Part shown: positions 26,315 to 37,534 of the stretch, piece by piece | Numbering within the stretch: position 1 is the stretch's first letter | Layout: each line of letters begins with the position of its first letter | Assembly (NCBI RefSeq): GCF_003610915.1 | Contig: NZ_NSDJ01000001.1 | Span: 1,178,001-1,242,000 of the forward strand | Length of the DNA: 64,000 nucleotides | Source of the DNA: Rahnella variigena | Lineage (GTDB): Bacteria > Pseudomonadota > Gammaproteobacteria > Enterobacterales > Enterobacteriaceae | Reading direction: 5' to 3' | The notes under the pieces: model-generated | What the model was told of the DNA's origin: nothing | Seen by the model: the letters and a program-made list of their open reading frames with translations, nothing else | Database searches by the model: none | Position numbers and translations under genes: made by a program

Positions 26315-27748
26315 TCAAACTAACTGTTTACGTTGGTTTGAGGGCGGGATGGACAAAGACTCTCGGTATTTGGCGACGGTTCGTCGTGCAACCATAATTC
26401 CCTGATCGGAAAGCAGGGTCGCTAACTTACTGTCACTGAGCGGTTTTACAGGATTCTCCGCTGCGATTAATTTCTTCACCAGCGCCCGGATGGCGGTTGA
26501 CGATGCCTCGCCGCCGCTGTCTGTACTGACATGGCTGGAAAAGAAATACTTCAGTTCGAAAATGCCACGCGGGCTGTGCAGAAACTTCTGCGTCGTGACG
26601 CGTGAAATCGTCGATTCGTGCATTTCTACGGCGCTGGCGATATCGGCCAGCACCATAGGTTTCATAAATTCTTCACCCAGTTCAAAGAACGCCTGCTGCT
26701 GCTCAACGATACAGCGCGTGACTTTCAACAGCGTGTCGTTACGGCTTTCCAGGCTTTTGATTAACCATTTGGCTTCCTGCAGATTGCTGCGGATAAACTG
26801 CCCGTCGCTGTCGCTGCGTGCGGAATTCCCCATCGCGGCGTACTGCTGGTTAATCTTCAGACGCGGAATGCTGTCCGAATTGAGTTCAACCGTCCAGACT
26901 CCTGACACTTTGCGCACCAGCACATCCGGGATCACGTATTCGGATTCGCCGGTGTTGATCGACTGGCCCGGACGCGGATCAAGAGACTGGATCAGGAGCA
27001 TCGCTCCTTTCAGTGTATCTTCTTTTAACCGGGTTGATCGCATAAGTGCGCGGAAATCATGGTTCGCCAGCAAATCCAGATGTTCGCTGATGATAAGACG
27101 GGCTTCGGTGATGAAAGGCGTGTCGGTCGCATACTGGGAAAGCTGGATCAGCAGGCAGTCGCGCAGGTCGCGCGCGGCCACGCCGACCGGGTCAAAACGC
27201 TGTACGCGTTTGAGCACGGCTTCCACTTCGTCCATCGTGACGTTTTCATCCCCGATGCTTTCCAGAATGTCGTCAAGAGAAACGGTGAGGTAACCGGTGT
27301 CATCGACCGCATCGACAATGGACGTCGCAATCGCCGCATCAGTATCTGAGAACGGCGTCAGCTCGACCTGCCACATCAGGTAATCCTGAAGAGTCTGGGT
27401 GGTTTCACCCTGATAAATCGGCAGCTCGTCGTCGCTGTAATCATTACCGGTGCCGGAAGGCGTGCCCGCGGTATAGATTTCATCCCAGGTCGCATCCAGC
27501 GGCAGCTCTTCGGGCATGTCTTTTTGCTCGAGCGCTTCGCGGGTATCTAACCCTTCGCTGTCGGTGGTTTCTACCGAGTCGATTTCTTCATGAAGGTCGG
27601 TTTGTTCCAGCAGAGGGTTGCTCTCCAGCGCGAGTTGGATCTCCTGTTGGAGCTCAAGCGTGGACAATTGCAACAGGCGGATGGCCTGTTGTAACTGTGG
27701 AGTCATTGCCAGTTGTTGGCTGAATCTGAGTTGCAAACCTTGCTTCAT
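26315..27748 (-). CDS. rpoN: RNA polymerase sigma-54 factor RpoN
   Basis: Sigma-54 directs transcription from -24/-12 promoters that need an AAA+ activator. The 477-residue chain has the Gln/Leu-rich region I (L-Q-L-R-F-S-Q-Q-L at residues 5-13 and following), the acidic region II (about 60-110), the core-binding domain, and the C-terminal RpoN box A-R-R-T-V-A-K-Y-R near residue 457. It sits between lptB and hpf, the conserved order in Enterobacterales. Confidence 0.98.
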   Translation of the reverse strand: MKQGLQLRFSQQLAMTPQLQQAIRLLQLSTLELQQEIQLALESNPLLEQTDLHEEIDSVETTDSEGLDTREALEQKDMPEELPLDATWDEIYTAGTPSGTGNDYSDDELPIYQGETTQTLQDYLMWQVELTPFSDTDAAIATSIVDAVDDTGYLTVSLDDILESIGDENVTMDEVEAVLKRVQRFDPVGVAARDLRDCLLIQLSQYATDTPFITEARLIISEHLDLLANHDFRALMRSTRLKEDTLKGAMLLIQSLDPRPGQSINTGESEYVIPDVLVRKVSGVWTVELNSDSIPRLKINQQYAAMGNSARSDSDGQFIRSNLQEAKWLIKSLESRNDTLLKVTRCIVEQQQAFFELGEEFMKPMVLADIASAVEMHESTISRVTTQKFLHSPRGIFELKYFFSSHVSTDSGGEASSTAIRALVKKLIAAENPVKPLSDSKLATLLSDQGIMVARRTVAKYRESLSIPPSNQRKQLV

Positions 27749-27850
27749 ATCTTGGCTTTATTTCCGTTGATGAGTGAAAACGGCAACACTTCTGTCAGAG
27801 ACGGCCTGTTTCATTTTAAGGCGAAACAGGCACGGTTCCGGCGGCACAGA

Positions 27851-28576
27851 TCACAGACGGAATTCTTCACCAAGATAAACGCGTTTAACTTGTTCATCAG
27901 CAAGAATATCGGCTGGCGTGCCGTGGGCGATTAACTTGCCCTGACTGACGATGTAAGCGCGTTCACACACGTCGAGCGTTTCGCGAACGTTATGGTCGGT
28001 GATCAGTACGCCGAGGCCACTGTCACGCAAATGCTCAATGATTTTTTTGATGTCGATAACTGAAATCGGGTCAACACCGGCGAACGGTTCATCCAGCAGG
28101 ATGAATTTAGGGTTCGCCGCCAGCGCACGGGCGATTTCAACACGACGGCGTTCACCACCGGACAGTGACTGACCGAGGTTATCGCGCAAATGAGAAATAT
28201 GGAACTCTTCCATCAGTTCATTGGCACGATCGTTACGCTGTTCTTTGTTCAGATCGTCGCGGATCTGCAACACGGCCATCAGGTTATCAAACACGCTGAG
28301 GCGGCGGAAAATGGACGCTTCCTGAGGAAGATAGCCAATACCGCGACGGGCGCGGGTATGCAATGGCAACAAGCTGATGTCTTCGTCATCGACGATAATA
28401 CGGCCTGCATCACGCTGCACAATGCCGACGACCATGTAAAACGTCGTAGTTTTACCGGCACCGTTTGGCCCTAATAACCCGACGATTTCGCCGGAGTTGA
28501 CCATCAGGCTGACATCTTCAACGACCTTGCGGCCTTTGTAGGCTTTTGCCAGATTCTCTGCGATTAATTTAGCCAT
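27851..28576 (-). CDS. lptB: LPS transport ATPase LptB
   Basis: LptB is the cytoplasmic ABC ATPase that, with LptFG, extracts lipopolysaccharide from the inner membrane. Its 241 residues show Walker A G-P-N-G-A-G-K-T (36-43), the signature L-S-G-G-E-R-R-R, Walker B F-I-L-L-D-E-P and the H-loop I-T-D-H-N-V. It is 5 bases downstream of lptA and followed by rpoN after about 100 bases. Confidence 0.98.
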   Translation of the reverse strand: MAKLIAENLAKAYKGRKVVEDVSLMVNSGEIVGLLGPNGAGKTTTFYMVVGIVQRDAGRIIVDDEDISLLPLHTRARRGIGYLPQEASIFRRLSVFDNLMAVLQIRDDLNKEQRNDRANELMEEFHISHLRDNLGQSLSGGERRRVEIARALAANPKFILLDEPFAGVDPISVIDIKKIIEHLRDSGLGVLITDHNVRETLDVCERAYIVSQGKLIAHGTPADILADEQVKRVYLGEEFRL

Positions 28577-28581
28577 AAAAA

Positions 28582-29139
28582 TCAGTTACTCTTTTTGGTC
28601 GGCTGGCCCGCCGCTGCAGGTGTTTTCTGTTGCAGCTGCGAAGGAACCAGAACGGTCGTCACACGGTTGCCTTTATCACTGAAGGCTTCCATTTGCTGTT
28701 TCTGCACCAGATAAGTAATACGGTCGCCTTTCACGTTGCTGTCGAGCTGTTCAAGGTAAGCATTACCGGTCAGGGTCACCAGATCGTTTTCCACTTCATA
28801 GCGGACTTTCTGCGCATGGCCTTTTACCGGCTTGCCGTTGTCCTGCATCTGATAGAAGGTCACTGGGTTACCGTAACCTTCAACCACTTCTTTGCCGGAA
28901 ACGCCTTGCGGGCGAATGACGACAACTTTGTCCGCTTTAACCTGGATCGTACCCTGGTTTACCACCACATTACCGGTAAAGGTCGCGGTATTGGTGTTCA
29001 CGTCCAGCGCCTGATTAGCCGAATCAATGGTAATCGGTTTGGTCGTGTCATCTTTCAGGGCGAATGCCGGAACGCTGACGGCTAACAATGAGCTGACGAT
29101 GAGGAGATTACGGATTTTATTTTTTGCTTTGAATTTCAT
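28582..29139 (-). CDS. lptA: Periplasmic LPS bridge protein LptA
   Basis: LptA forms the periplasmic beta-jellyroll bridge that carries LPS from LptC to LptD. The 185-residue protein has a signal peptide (about residues 1-27, ending P-A-F-A) and the OstA domain with [18 protein letters not shown] and L-T-G-N-A-Y-L. The start overlaps the end of lptC by 23 bases, so the two are translated in different frames through the overlap, as in E. coli. Confidence 0.97.
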   Translation of the reverse strand: MKFKAKNKIRNLLIVSSLLAVSVPAFALKDDTTKPITIDSANQALDVNTNTATFTGNVVVNQGTIQVKADKVVVIRPQGVSGKEVVEGYGNPVTFYQMQDNGKPVKGHAQKVRYEVENDLVTLTGNAYLEQLDSNVKGDRITYLVQKQQMEAFSDKGNRVTTVLVPSQLQQKTPAAAGQPTKKSN

Positions 29140-29686
29140 AAGAGGTCGTTACCTTTTCGATCAGCTCTGCTGTTTTATCACGCAGATTACCACGCATTTT
29201 CATGCCGTTAGATGTAAAACCTGTGCCATAAAGCGTTACTTCATCATCTGAGGCAACGTCCTGTGTCGTCAGGTTAACCCGTGCATTGTCCGTTTTGATT
29301 CTTTGCAACTGAGAAGTCTCAGGTGTCAGGCTGTCTGCCTGCACATGCCCGTAAAGATAGAGCATTTTATCCTGAGTCAGCTTGGCCTTGTCAGAATGCA
29401 GCACCCACGTCGGGACTTTGTTCTTGTCGTACATGGTCGCTACCGGATTAGTAAACCATGTCACCTGATCAGTGGTGTAATATTTCACCTGATCTGAAAC
29501 CAGTTTATACGTCAGGCTACCCAGCGGATCGTACACCATCGTGACGGTGTGGGAGCTCTGGTAGGTCGGATCCTGATCGTTGACCGCCGGCTGGACGTCA
29601 TCGCTGTTGTCAGACATTGACCAGCCGATCAGCACCAGAACGATGGCTGTCAGCGCCAGAATAATCCAAAGTCTTGTTTTACTCAT
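29117..29686 (-). CDS. lptC: LPS export protein LptC
   Basis: LptC is a bitopic inner-membrane protein that accepts LPS from LptBFG and hands it to LptA. It has 189 residues, with a single N-terminal membrane helix (about 7-25) and a periplasmic beta-jellyroll domain (Y-D-P-L-G-S-L-T-Y-K-L, V-T-L-Y-G-T-G-F). It overlaps kdsC by 4 bases upstream and lptA downstream. Confidence 0.96.
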   Translation of the reverse strand: MSKTRLWIILALTAIVLVLIGWSMSDNSDDVQPAVNDQDPTYQSSHTVTMVYDPLGSLTYKLVSDQVKYYTTDQVTWFTNPVATMYDKNKVPTWVLHSDKAKLTQDKMLYLYGHVQADSLTPETSQLQRIKTDNARVNLTTQDVASDDEVTLYGTGFTSNGMKMRGNLRDKTAELIEKVTTSYEIQSKK

Positions 29687-30249
29687 ATCGACAGCCCTTT
29701 GGCGTCCTCCAGCTTACCCTGTGCCAGTAAAATCAAATCGCACAATTCGCGTACTGCACCACGTCCGCCGGCAATTCGGGTGACATAATGCGCTTTCGGC
29801 AACAGGATGGGATGCGCGTCCTGAACGGCCACGGAAAGACCAACTTCAGCCATAACCGGCCAGTCGATCAGGTCATCACCGATGTAGGCCACTTCTTCGG
29901 CCCGCAAAGACAGTGTATCTAACAGTTCGCGGAAGGCCAAAAGCTTATCCGATTGTCCCTGGTACAAGTGGCGTATACCGAGGGTTTCAGCGCGATCTTC
30001 CAGTAATTTCGCATTGCGGCCTGTAATAATCGCGACCTCAATGTCCGAAGTCAGCAGGCAGCGGATACCGTAACCGTCGCGAACGTTAAAACTTTTCAGC
30101 TCTTCTCCCTGATTTCCCATGTAGATCAGGCCATCAGACATCACGCCATCTACATCGCAAATCAGCAGGCGGATAGCTTTCGCCCGTTCCAGCACTTGCG
30201 TGCTGACCGGACCGTAGCAAGTTTCCACCAGGGCTGCGCTATTACTCAT
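29683..30249 (-). CDS. kdsC: KDO-8-phosphate phosphatase KdsC
   Basis: KdsC hydrolyses 3-deoxy-D-manno-octulosonate 8-phosphate to KDO, a core sugar of LPS. The 188-residue HAD-family enzyme shows the nucleophile motif D-V-D-G-V-M-S-D-G near residue 33, I-I-T-G-R-N-A-K, and the Mg-binding Y-I-G-D-D-L-I-D-W-P. It lies 16 bases after kdsD and overlaps lptC by 4 bases. Confidence 0.97.
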   Translation of the reverse strand: MSNSAALVETCYGPVSTQVLERAKAIRLLICDVDGVMSDGLIYMGNQGEELKSFNVRDGYGIRCLLTSDIEVAIITGRNAKLLEDRAETLGIRHLYQGQSDKLLAFRELLDTLSLRAEEVAYIGDDLIDWPVMAEVGLSVAVQDAHPILLPKAHYVTRIAGGRGAVRELCDLILLAQGKLEDAKGLSI

Positions 30250-30265
30250 TCAGGGGATTCCTCAA

Positions 30266-31252
30266 TTAAACTACGCCAGCGCGCAGCATGTCGTGCATAT
30301 GTAACACACCCAGCAACTGGTCACCATCAGCAACCATCACGCAGGTTATGTTTTTTTCCTGCATTAAATTCAGCGCATCCACCGCCAGAAGAGAAGGGCG
30401 GACGCGGATACCCCCGGTCGTCATGACATCGGCAATCGAGGCTTCGTTGATGTTAACGCCCATATCGAAGATGCGGCGTAAATCACCATCGGTAAAGATA
30501 CCTTCGATTCGCATCAGATCGTTGCAGATAACCGTCATGCCGAGATTCTTGCGGGTGATTTCCAGCAAGGCATCACGCAAAGAAGCGTCACGGCTGACAT
30601 GCGGAATTTCATCACCGGTGTGCATGATATCGCTCACGCGCAGTAAGAGCTTGCGACCCAGTGCTCCGCCCGGATGGGAAAGGGCGAAATCTTCGGGTGT
30701 GAAACCGCGAGCTTCCAGTAAAGCCACCGCCAGCGCATCGCCCATGACCAATACCGCCGTGGTGCTGCTGGTCGGTGCCAGACCCAGCGGGCAGGCTTCT
30801 TTGGGGACTTTCACGCAAAGATGCACATCAGCCGCTTTGCCCATGGTGCTTTCCGGATTAGACGTCATGCAGATAAGCGTGATGTCCAGACGTTTGAGTA
30901 CCGGGATCAGCCCGAGAATTTCATGTGCTTCGCCGGAATTGGAAATCAGGATCACAACGTCCTGTTTCGACACCATGCCCAGATCACCGTGGCTGGCTTC
31001 GCCCGGATGGACAAAGAAAGCCGGTGTGCCGGTGCTGGCAAAGGTCGCTGCCATCTTGCGACCAATGTGGCCGGATTTGCCCATGCCCATCACGACGACT
31101 TTGCCGTTGCAGGCGAAGATTTTTTCGCATGCACGGGTAAAATCGCCGTTAATGTATTGATCTAACTGCTCAAGTCCTTCACGTTCTGTTTTCAGCACAT
31201 CACGCCCGACGGCCTGAAAATCAAAGTCGGAGGCGAAGTTAACGTTAGCCAT
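30266..31252 (-). CDS. kdsD: Arabinose-5-phosphate isomerase KdsD
   Basis: KdsD converts ribulose 5-phosphate to arabinose 5-phosphate, the first step to KDO. ATG 31252 gives 328 residues; the open frame extends 26 codons further but the extension is not family-like. The chain has an N-terminal SIS domain (G-M-G-K-S-G-H-I-G near residue 60, S-N-S-G-E-A-H-E-I, S-T-T-A-V-L-V-M-G) and two C-terminal CBS domains. It lies between yrbG and kdsC. Confidence 0.97.
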   Translation of the reverse strand: MANVNFASDFDFQAVGRDVLKTEREGLEQLDQYINGDFTRACEKIFACNGKVVVMGMGKSGHIGRKMAATFASTGTPAFFVHPGEASHGDLGMVSKQDVVILISNSGEAHEILGLIPVLKRLDITLICMTSNPESTMGKAADVHLCVKVPKEACPLGLAPTSSTTAVLVMGDALAVALLEARGFTPEDFALSHPGGALGRKLLLRVSDIMHTGDEIPHVSRDASLRDALLEITRKNLGMTVICNDLMRIEGIFTDGDLRRIFDMGVNINEASIADVMTTGGIRVRPSLLAVDALNLMQEKNITCVMVADGDQLLGVLHMHDMLRAGVV

Positions 31253-31271
31253 AGTCAGTTCCTGACAAAGT

Positions 31272-32249
31272 TCAGAAGGCAATGCTGTCCGGTAACAGGA
31301 ACAGAACCGCCATATAGGCGATAAATCCACACAGTAACAGTGCGCCGGCGAGATGGCCGATACGGTGTTTACGCATCAGGCACAGCCCGGAAAGCACGAT
31401 ACTGACCGCCAGCATGACCCAGTAATCGCGATGAAACGCGTCCGGGTTGAACGAGCCTGGCGCAACCAGCGCGGGTAATCCCAGCACCAGACAGGTATTA
31501 AAAATATTCGCACCAATGATATTGCCCAGTGCGATATCATCTTCGCCCTTAATGGCACCGGCGATAAACGTCGCGAGTTCCGGCAGGCTGGTGCCGATGG
31601 CGATGACCGTCAGGCCAATCACCAGTTCGCTGACGCCAAAGTAACGGGCAATCACTGTACTGTTGTCGACAATCATGCCCGACGCCAGCGGCATGATGAT
31701 AAAGCCCAGTGCCAGCCACAGAAATGCCACGGTGTTGCTGCTGTCCTGAGGAAGTTCGGACATCTGTTCGTACGTCAGCGTATCCAGCCCTTCTTTTTCG
31801 GCCGCGCGGGCGATTTTTATCACCAGCATCATAAACACGGCGGCACTGGCCAGCAGCAGAATGCCGTCAAACCGGCTGAGTTCTCCGTCACTTAGCACAA
31901 AACCACAGAGTGCTGTGACCAGTAACAATAAAGGGAGTTCGCGGCGTAATATATCAGAACGAACGGAAAGTGGATGAATCAGGGCTGCACCGCCCAAAAT
32001 CAGAAGAATATTAATGATATTCGAACCAATTGCGTTTCCGACGGCCAAATCCATCTGATCATTGATGGCGGCTGTGGTAGAAACCACCAGTTCCGGGAGA
32101 GATATTCCGACGCCGACGACGGTCATGCCAATCACCAGCGGAGGTATGCCTATTGAGCGTGCCAACACTGCGGCTCCGTACACCAGACGATCGGCGGCGT
32201 AAACTAACAGTAACAAGCCGACAATCATCAGTACGATAGCGAGAAGCAT
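31272..32249 (-). CDS. yrbG: Calcium/sodium antiporter YrbG
   Basis: This 325-residue inner-membrane protein belongs to the Ca2+/cation antiporter family. Two inverted repeats of about five membrane segments each carry the alpha-repeat motifs G-x-S-L-P-E-L-V-V-S (near 45) and G-T-S-L-P-E-L-A-T-F-I (near 225), each followed by G-N-x-I-G-S/A-N-I. The ion exchanged in vivo is not established for E. coli YrbG. ATG 32249 matches the family length; the gene is the first of the kds-lpt-rpoN group and divergent from mlaF. Confidence 0.95.
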   Translation of the reverse strand: MLLAIVLMIVGLLLLVYAADRLVYGAAVLARSIGIPPLVIGMTVVGVGISLPELVVSTTAAINDQMDLAVGNAIGSNIINILLILGGAALIHPLSVRSDILRRELPLLLLVTALCGFVLSDGELSRFDGILLLASAAVFMMLVIKIARAAEKEGLDTLTYEQMSELPQDSSNTVAFLWLALGFIIMPLASGMIVDNSTVIARYFGVSELVIGLTVIAIGTSLPELATFIAGAIKGEDDIALGNIIGANIFNTCLVLGLPALVAPGSFNPDAFHRDYWVMLAVSIVLSGLCLMRKHRIGHLAGALLLCGFIAYMAVLFLLPDSIAF

Positions 32250-32556
32250 GAAACATCCTTTATTGGGTATAATGCGAGGTTCGTTGCCTTTGCAGGCAGG
32301 CGATTCCTTCGTCAACATGAGCTAAGGCAACATTTTCTCTGAAAACAAGGCCTGCAGGTTCCTGTATGTTAGACGATGAAGGCTTTTAATTTAAAATGAT
32401 AATTCATCGATTTTGACCGTCTGGGGCGGAAAAGTAAAACGATGGCAACTTTGGTAACGAAACCGGGGTAAGTTTTTGTAAAAATACCAAAGTTATACGA
32501 CACCCCATCTGGGTCAGACGTATTCTTAGCGAAAGTATTCCGAAGGGATAAACTGA
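32250..32556. promoter_or_regulatory. Divergent yrbG-mlaF intergenic region
   Basis: This 307-base gap should hold the promoters of the leftward yrbG-kds-lpt group and of the rightward mla operon. An AAGGGATAA ribosome-binding site lies just before ATG 32557. No clear -35/-10 boxes, terminators or repeats were identified, and there is no credible gene. Confidence 0.5.
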
Positions 32557-33360
32557 ATGAGTCAAAGCGAATCGAATCTGGTTGAGATCAAGGGCATGAG
32601 CTTCGTGCGCGGCGATCGTCCCATTTTCGAAGAGATCAATATGACCGTGCCACGCGGCAAAGTCACCGCCATTATGGGGCCTTCGGGGATCGGTAAAACC
32701 ACCTTGCTGCGCCTGATCGGCGGGCAGCTTGCGCCCAGTCGTGGGGAAATCTGGTTCGACGGAGACAACATTCCGACGTTGTCACGCCGTAAGCTGTACG
32801 AATCCCGCAAGAAAATGAGCATGTTGTTTCAGTCCGGTGCATTGTTTACTGACCTGACCGTGTTCGAGAATGTGGCATTTCCGTTGCGTGAGCACAGTAA
32901 ATTACCGGAAGAACTGCTGCGCAGCACCGTGACCATGAAACTCGAAGCGGTAGGGTTACGCGGTGCCGGCGACCTGATGCCTGCTGAGTTGTCTGGCGGG
33001 ATGGCGCGTCGTGTAGCGCTGGCGCGTGCGATTGCGCTTGATCCGGAACTCATCATGTTTGATGAGCCTTTTGTGGGTCAGGATCCGATCACTATGGGCG
33101 TGCTGGTGAAGCTTATCGATGAACTTAACCATGCGCTGGGCGTGACGTGTATCGTCGTCTCTCATGACGTACCTGAAGTACTCAGTATTGCGGATTATGC
33201 GTATATTGTGGCGGCACAGCATGTCATTGCTGAAGGTACACCAGAGGAATTGCAAAATAACCCTGATCCGCGAGTTCGCCAGTTCCTCGACGGTATTGCC
33301 GACGGACCGGTGCCTTTCCGTTTTCCTGCCGGTGATTACAAAACCGAGCTGCTCGGATAA
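32557..33360 (+). CDS. mlaF: Phospholipid transport ATPase MlaF
   Basis: MlaF is the cytoplasmic ATPase of the MlaFEDB complex that keeps outer-membrane lipid asymmetry. The 267 residues show Walker A G-P-S-G-I-G-K-T (41-48), the signature L-S-G-G-M-A-R-R, Walker B L-I-M-F-D-E-P-F-V-G-Q-D-P, and a C-terminal extension that in the family docks onto the neighbouring subunit and MlaB. It is the first gene of mlaFEDCB. Confidence 0.97.
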   Translation: MSQSESNLVEIKGMSFVRGDRPIFEEINMTVPRGKVTAIMGPSGIGKTTLLRLIGGQLAPSRGEIWFDGDNIPTLSRRKLYESRKKMSMLFQSGALFTDLTVFENVAFPLREHSKLPEELLRSTVTMKLEAVGLRGAGDLMPAELSGGMARRVALARAIALDPELIMFDEPFVGQDPITMGVLVKLIDELNHALGVTCIVVSHDVPEVLSIADYAYIVAAQHVIAEGTPEELQNNPDPRVRQFLDGIADGPVPFRFPAGDYKTELLG

Positions 33361-33375
33361 TGGAGTTCCTGATAA

Positions 33376-34173
33376 ATGTACCTTGTTTTGAAAATAAATA
33401 GGGCCTTAGCCTCTGTCGGGCGCCGTGGAATAAACACCTGTGCGTCTTTTGGCCGTGCCGGTCTGATGCTCTTTCGGGCGTTGGTCGGTAAGCCGCAATT
33501 TGCCAAACAATGGCCGCTGCTGATCAAGCAGCTCTACAGCGTTGGCGTGCTTTCCCTGCTGATCATCCTGGTTTCCGGCCTGTTTATCGGCATGGTACTG
33601 GGCTTGCAGGGATACCTGATTTTAACCACCTACAGCGCTGAGGCCAGCCTCGGTATGATGGTGGCGCTTTCCCTGCTGCGTGAGCTGGGTCCTGTGGTGA
33701 CGGCGCTGCTGTTTGCTGGTCGTGCGGGTTCAGCCCTGACCGCTGAGCTGGGGCTGATGAAGGCCACCGAGCAAATTTCCAGTCTGGAAATGATGGCTAT
33801 CGATCCGCTGCGCCGCGTTGTGGCACCGCGTTTCTGGGCTGGCCTGATTTCCATGCCTCTGCTGACGGCGATTTTTGTCGCAGTCGGGATCTGGGGCGGA
33901 TCGCTGGTCGGCGTGGACTGGAAAGGCATCGATAGCGGATTCTTCTGGTCAGCGATGCAAACTTCCGTAGACTGGCGGACTGACCTGCTTAACTGCTTGA
34001 TTAAAAGCCTTGTTTTCGCTATCACCGTGACCTGGATTGCGTTGTTCAATGGCTATGATGCGATACCGACGTCCGAAGGGATCAGCCGGGCAACGACACG
34101 TACTGTGGTGCATTCGTCACTGGCGGTGCTGGGATTGGATTTTGTGCTGACAGCACTGATGTTTGGAAATTAA
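33376..34173 (+). CDS. mlaE: Phospholipid transport permease MlaE
   Basis: MlaE is the inner-membrane permease of MlaFEDB. The 265-residue sequence has several membrane segments and the conserved coupling part [20 protein letters not shown] near 120-140. It ends in [18 protein letters not shown] 33376 gives a slightly longer N-terminus than E. coli. It lies 15 bases after mlaF and 3 before mlaD. Confidence 0.97.
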   Translation: MYLVLKINRALASVGRRGINTCASFGRAGLMLFRALVGKPQFAKQWPLLIKQLYSVGVLSLLIILVSGLFIGMVLGLQGYLILTTYSAEASLGMMVALSLLRELGPVVTALLFAGRAGSALTAELGLMKATEQISSLEMMAIDPLRRVVAPRFWAGLISMPLLTAIFVAVGIWGGSLVGVDWKGIDSGFFWSAMQTSVDWRTDLLNCLIKSLVFAITVTWIALFNGYDAIPTSEGISRATTRTVVHSSLAVLGLDFVLTALMFGN

Positions 34174-34176
34174 ACC

Positions 34177-34743
34177 ATGCAAACGAAAAAGAGTGAAATC
34201 TGGGTAGGCGCATTTTTGATCATCGCACTGATTGCGGTGTTATTCCTGTGCCTGAAAGTGGCCGACATCCGTTCTATCGGCTCTGACCCGACTTACCGCA
34301 TTTCTGCGGACTTCGACAATATCGGCGGCCTGAAAAGCGGTTCTCCGGTCAAAGTCGGCGGTGTGGTGATTGGTCGCGTCAGCAGCATATCGCTTGATAA
34401 AAACTATTCCCCACGCGTAGAAATGGATATTGACCAGAAGTACAACCAGATCCCGAGTACCAGTACGCTGGCTATCCGCACCTCGGGTTTACTGGGCGAG
34501 CAATTCCTGGCGCTGAACATTGGTTTTGAAGACCCTGACATGGGAACGACTATCCTTAAAAACGGTGGCGTCATTCAGGACACCAAATCGGCGCTGGTTC
34601 TCGAAGACCTGATTGGCCAGTTCCTTTATAAGAGCGGCGACGGGAAAGCGGATCCGGATGCAGGGTCTGCGACCGCAGCACCCGCGGGCGATTCTGCCCC
34701 TGCGCCAGACGCTAACACGGCTCCACAACCGGCTGCTCATTAA
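34177..34743 (+). CDS. mlaD: MCE-domain lipid transport protein MlaD
   Basis: MlaD has one N-terminal membrane helix (about residues 9-27) and a periplasmic MCE domain that forms a hexameric ring for lipid passage in the MlaFEDB complex. The MCE signature [17 protein letters not shown] near residue 49 and the later L-L-G-E-Q-F-L are clear. The 188 residues end in an Ala/Pro/Asp-rich tail, compatible with the flexible C-terminus of the family. Confidence 0.97.
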   Translation: MQTKKSEIWVGAFLIIALIAVLFLCLKVADIRSIGSDPTYRISADFDNIGGLKSGSPVKVGGVVIGRVSSISLDKNYSPRVEMDIDQKYNQIPSTSTLAIRTSGLLGEQFLALNIGFEDPDMGTTILKNGGVIQDTKSALVLEDLIGQFLYKSGDGKADPDAGSATAAPAGDSAPAPDANTAPQPAAH

Positions 34744-34784
34744 GAACTTGCTACTACGGATTCTCCATCAAAGAGGAAATGATT

Positions 34785-35417
34785 ATGTTTAAACGTTTAG
34801 TGATCGCCGCACTGCTGGTGGTTATGGCTCCGCTGGCCAATGCCGCGGTTGATAAAACCAACCCTTACAGCGTGATGAATGAAGCGGCGAACAAAACCTT
34901 CACCCGCCTCAAAACCGAACAGCCGAAAATCAAGCAGGATCCTAACTACCTGCGCCAGATCGTGCGTGAAGAACTGCTGCCGTACGTGCAGATCAAATAC
35001 GCCGGTGCGCTGGTGTTAGGTCGCTACTATCAACAGGCGACCCCTGCACAACGTGAGGCGTATTTCGCCGCGTTCTCTGACTATCTGCAACAGGCTTATG
35101 GTCAGGCGCTGGCGATGTACAACGGCCAGAATTATACCGTACAGCCGGAACAGTCTTACGCAGATAAAGACATCATTGCTATCCGCGTGACCATTACCGA
35201 TCCGAACGGTCGTCCGCCAGTACGTCTGGATTTCCAGTGGCGTAAAAACAGCCGTACCGGCGAATGGCAGGCATACGACATGATCGCCGAAGGCGTCAGT
35301 ATGATTTCGACCAAGCAAAACGAATGGGCGGATATCCTGCGTCAGAAAGGGATTGATGGTCTGACTGCGCGTCTGAAACAAGCTGCTGCAGAACCGATTA
35401 CCCTGGATAAAAAATGA
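34785..35417 (+). CDS. mlaC: Periplasmic phospholipid carrier MlaC
   Basis: MlaC shuttles phospholipid between MlaA-OmpC and MlaFEDB through the periplasm. It has 210 residues with a cleavable signal sequence (about 1-20, ending A-N-A) and the family stretches [24 protein letters not shown] and [12 protein letters not shown] 34785 is preferred over ATG 34779 because AGAGGAA has better spacing to it. mlaB overlaps its stop by 4 bases. Confidence 0.96.
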   Translation: MFKRLVIAALLVVMAPLANAAVDKTNPYSVMNEAANKTFTRLKTEQPKIKQDPNYLRQIVREELLPYVQIKYAGALVLGRYYQQATPAQREAYFAAFSDYLQQAYGQALAMYNGQNYTVQPEQSYADKDIIAIRVTITDPNGRPPVRLDFQWRKNSRTGEWQAYDMIAEGVSMISTKQNEWADILRQKGIDGLTARLKQAAAEPITLDKK

Positions 35418-35707
35418 GTGAAGCATTGCGCTGGGAATCGCAGCCGCCGCGACTGACGTTGCACGGTGAACTGGATCGCGAAACGCTGGTCCCCTTCTGG
35501 GATGCGCGCAAAAAGCTGATGTCCGGGATTACCTGTCTGGATGTTTCCGGGCTGGAGCGTGTGGATTCTTCCGGTCTGGCGCTGTTAGTGCATTTGCGTG
35601 AAGAGGCCAGCCAGCAGGGCGTTTCTCTGACGGTGGCTGGTATCACCGACAGACTGAATACTCTGATTGCGCTCTACAATCTGCAGGACATTATTCCGGC
35701 TGCCTGA
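35414..35707 (+). CDS. mlaB: STAS-domain subunit MlaB
   Basis: MlaB is a small cytoplasmic STAS protein that binds MlaF and is needed for assembly and activity of the Mla transporter. The 97 residues show the STAS core with [17 protein letters not shown], which includes the conserved Ser-Ser. Its ATG overlaps the mlaC stop, and a strong terminator follows. Confidence 0.95.
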   Translation: MSEALRWESQPPRLTLHGELDRETLVPFWDARKKLMSGITCLDVSGLERVDSSGLALLVHLREEASQQGVSLTVAGITDRLNTLIALYNLQDIIPAA

Positions 35708-35771
35708 GCAAATAAGCCAGCAGTTCCGGTAAGTTAGGCGGCTGAAGACGTACCGTCGCCTGACGCTCTCC

Positions 35772-35808
35772 AAAGCCCCTGTGCGAAACTCTTGCTCAGG
35801 GGCTTTTT
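35772..35808 (+). terminator. Terminator after mlaB
   Basis: AAAGCCCCTG pairs with CAGGGGCTTT, followed by TTC. It ends the mla operon before ibaG. Confidence 0.85.
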
Positions 35809-35880
35809 CGTGGTTTAAGAATTGCGCCGATCCCTATAAGATATCGGGCTGTTATGATTCTTCAGAAGAATAGATCCCCT

Positions 35881-36135
35881 ATGGAAACGAGTGAAATTAA
35901 AGATGTGCTGATGAACGCATTGGCACTGGACGAAGCCCACATTACTGGCGATGGCAGTCATTTTCAGGCCATTGTCGTTGGTGCGATGTTTGATGGCATG
36001 AGCCGCGTGAAAAAACAACAGACCGTTTACGCCCCGCTGATGGAATACATCGCCGACAACCGAATCCACGCACTGTCTATCAAGGCTTATACCCCTGAAG
36101 AATGGGCGCGTGACCGTAAACTGAGCGGTTTATAA
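35881..36135 (+). CDS. ibaG: BolA-family protein IbaG
   Basis: IbaG is an 84-residue BolA-family protein linked to acid stress and to Fe-S cluster trafficking with monothiol glutaredoxin. The core [13 protein letters not shown] and [18 protein letters not shown] matches. ATG 35881 aligns with E. coli; an earlier in-frame start at 35854 would add nine residues. It lies directly before murA, as in E. coli. Confidence 0.95.
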   Translation: METSEIKDVLMNALALDEAHITGDGSHFQAIVVGAMFDGMSRVKKQQTVYAPLMEYIADNRIHALSIKAYTPEEWARDRKLSGL

Positions 36136-36137
36136 GA

Positions 36138-36155
36138 CTGCCGGAGTTCCGGCAG
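36138..36155 (+). repeat. Hairpin between ibaG and murA
   Basis: CTGCCGG and CCGGCAG pair around AGTT with no T tract. It lies in the ibaG-murA gap and could influence mRNA stability; it is too weak for a terminator. Confidence 0.5.
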
Positions 36156-36190
36156 CTTCCTCATATCTGACCTGTCGTTTAAATGAATAG

Positions 36191-37462
<1,272 letters not shown>

Positions 37463-37481
37463 TTCCTGAGCCTGACGCAAT

Positions 37482-37518
37482 AAAAAAGCCGGAAGGGGAG
37501 ACCTTTCCGGCTTTTTTT
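37482..37518. terminator. Bidirectional terminator between murA and degS
   Basis: AAAAAAGCCGGA pairs with TCCGGCTTTTTT around a short loop. T tracts appear in both orientations, so it can end both murA and degS transcripts. Confidence 0.9.
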
Positions 37519-37534
37519 GTGTGTTCAACGGCTA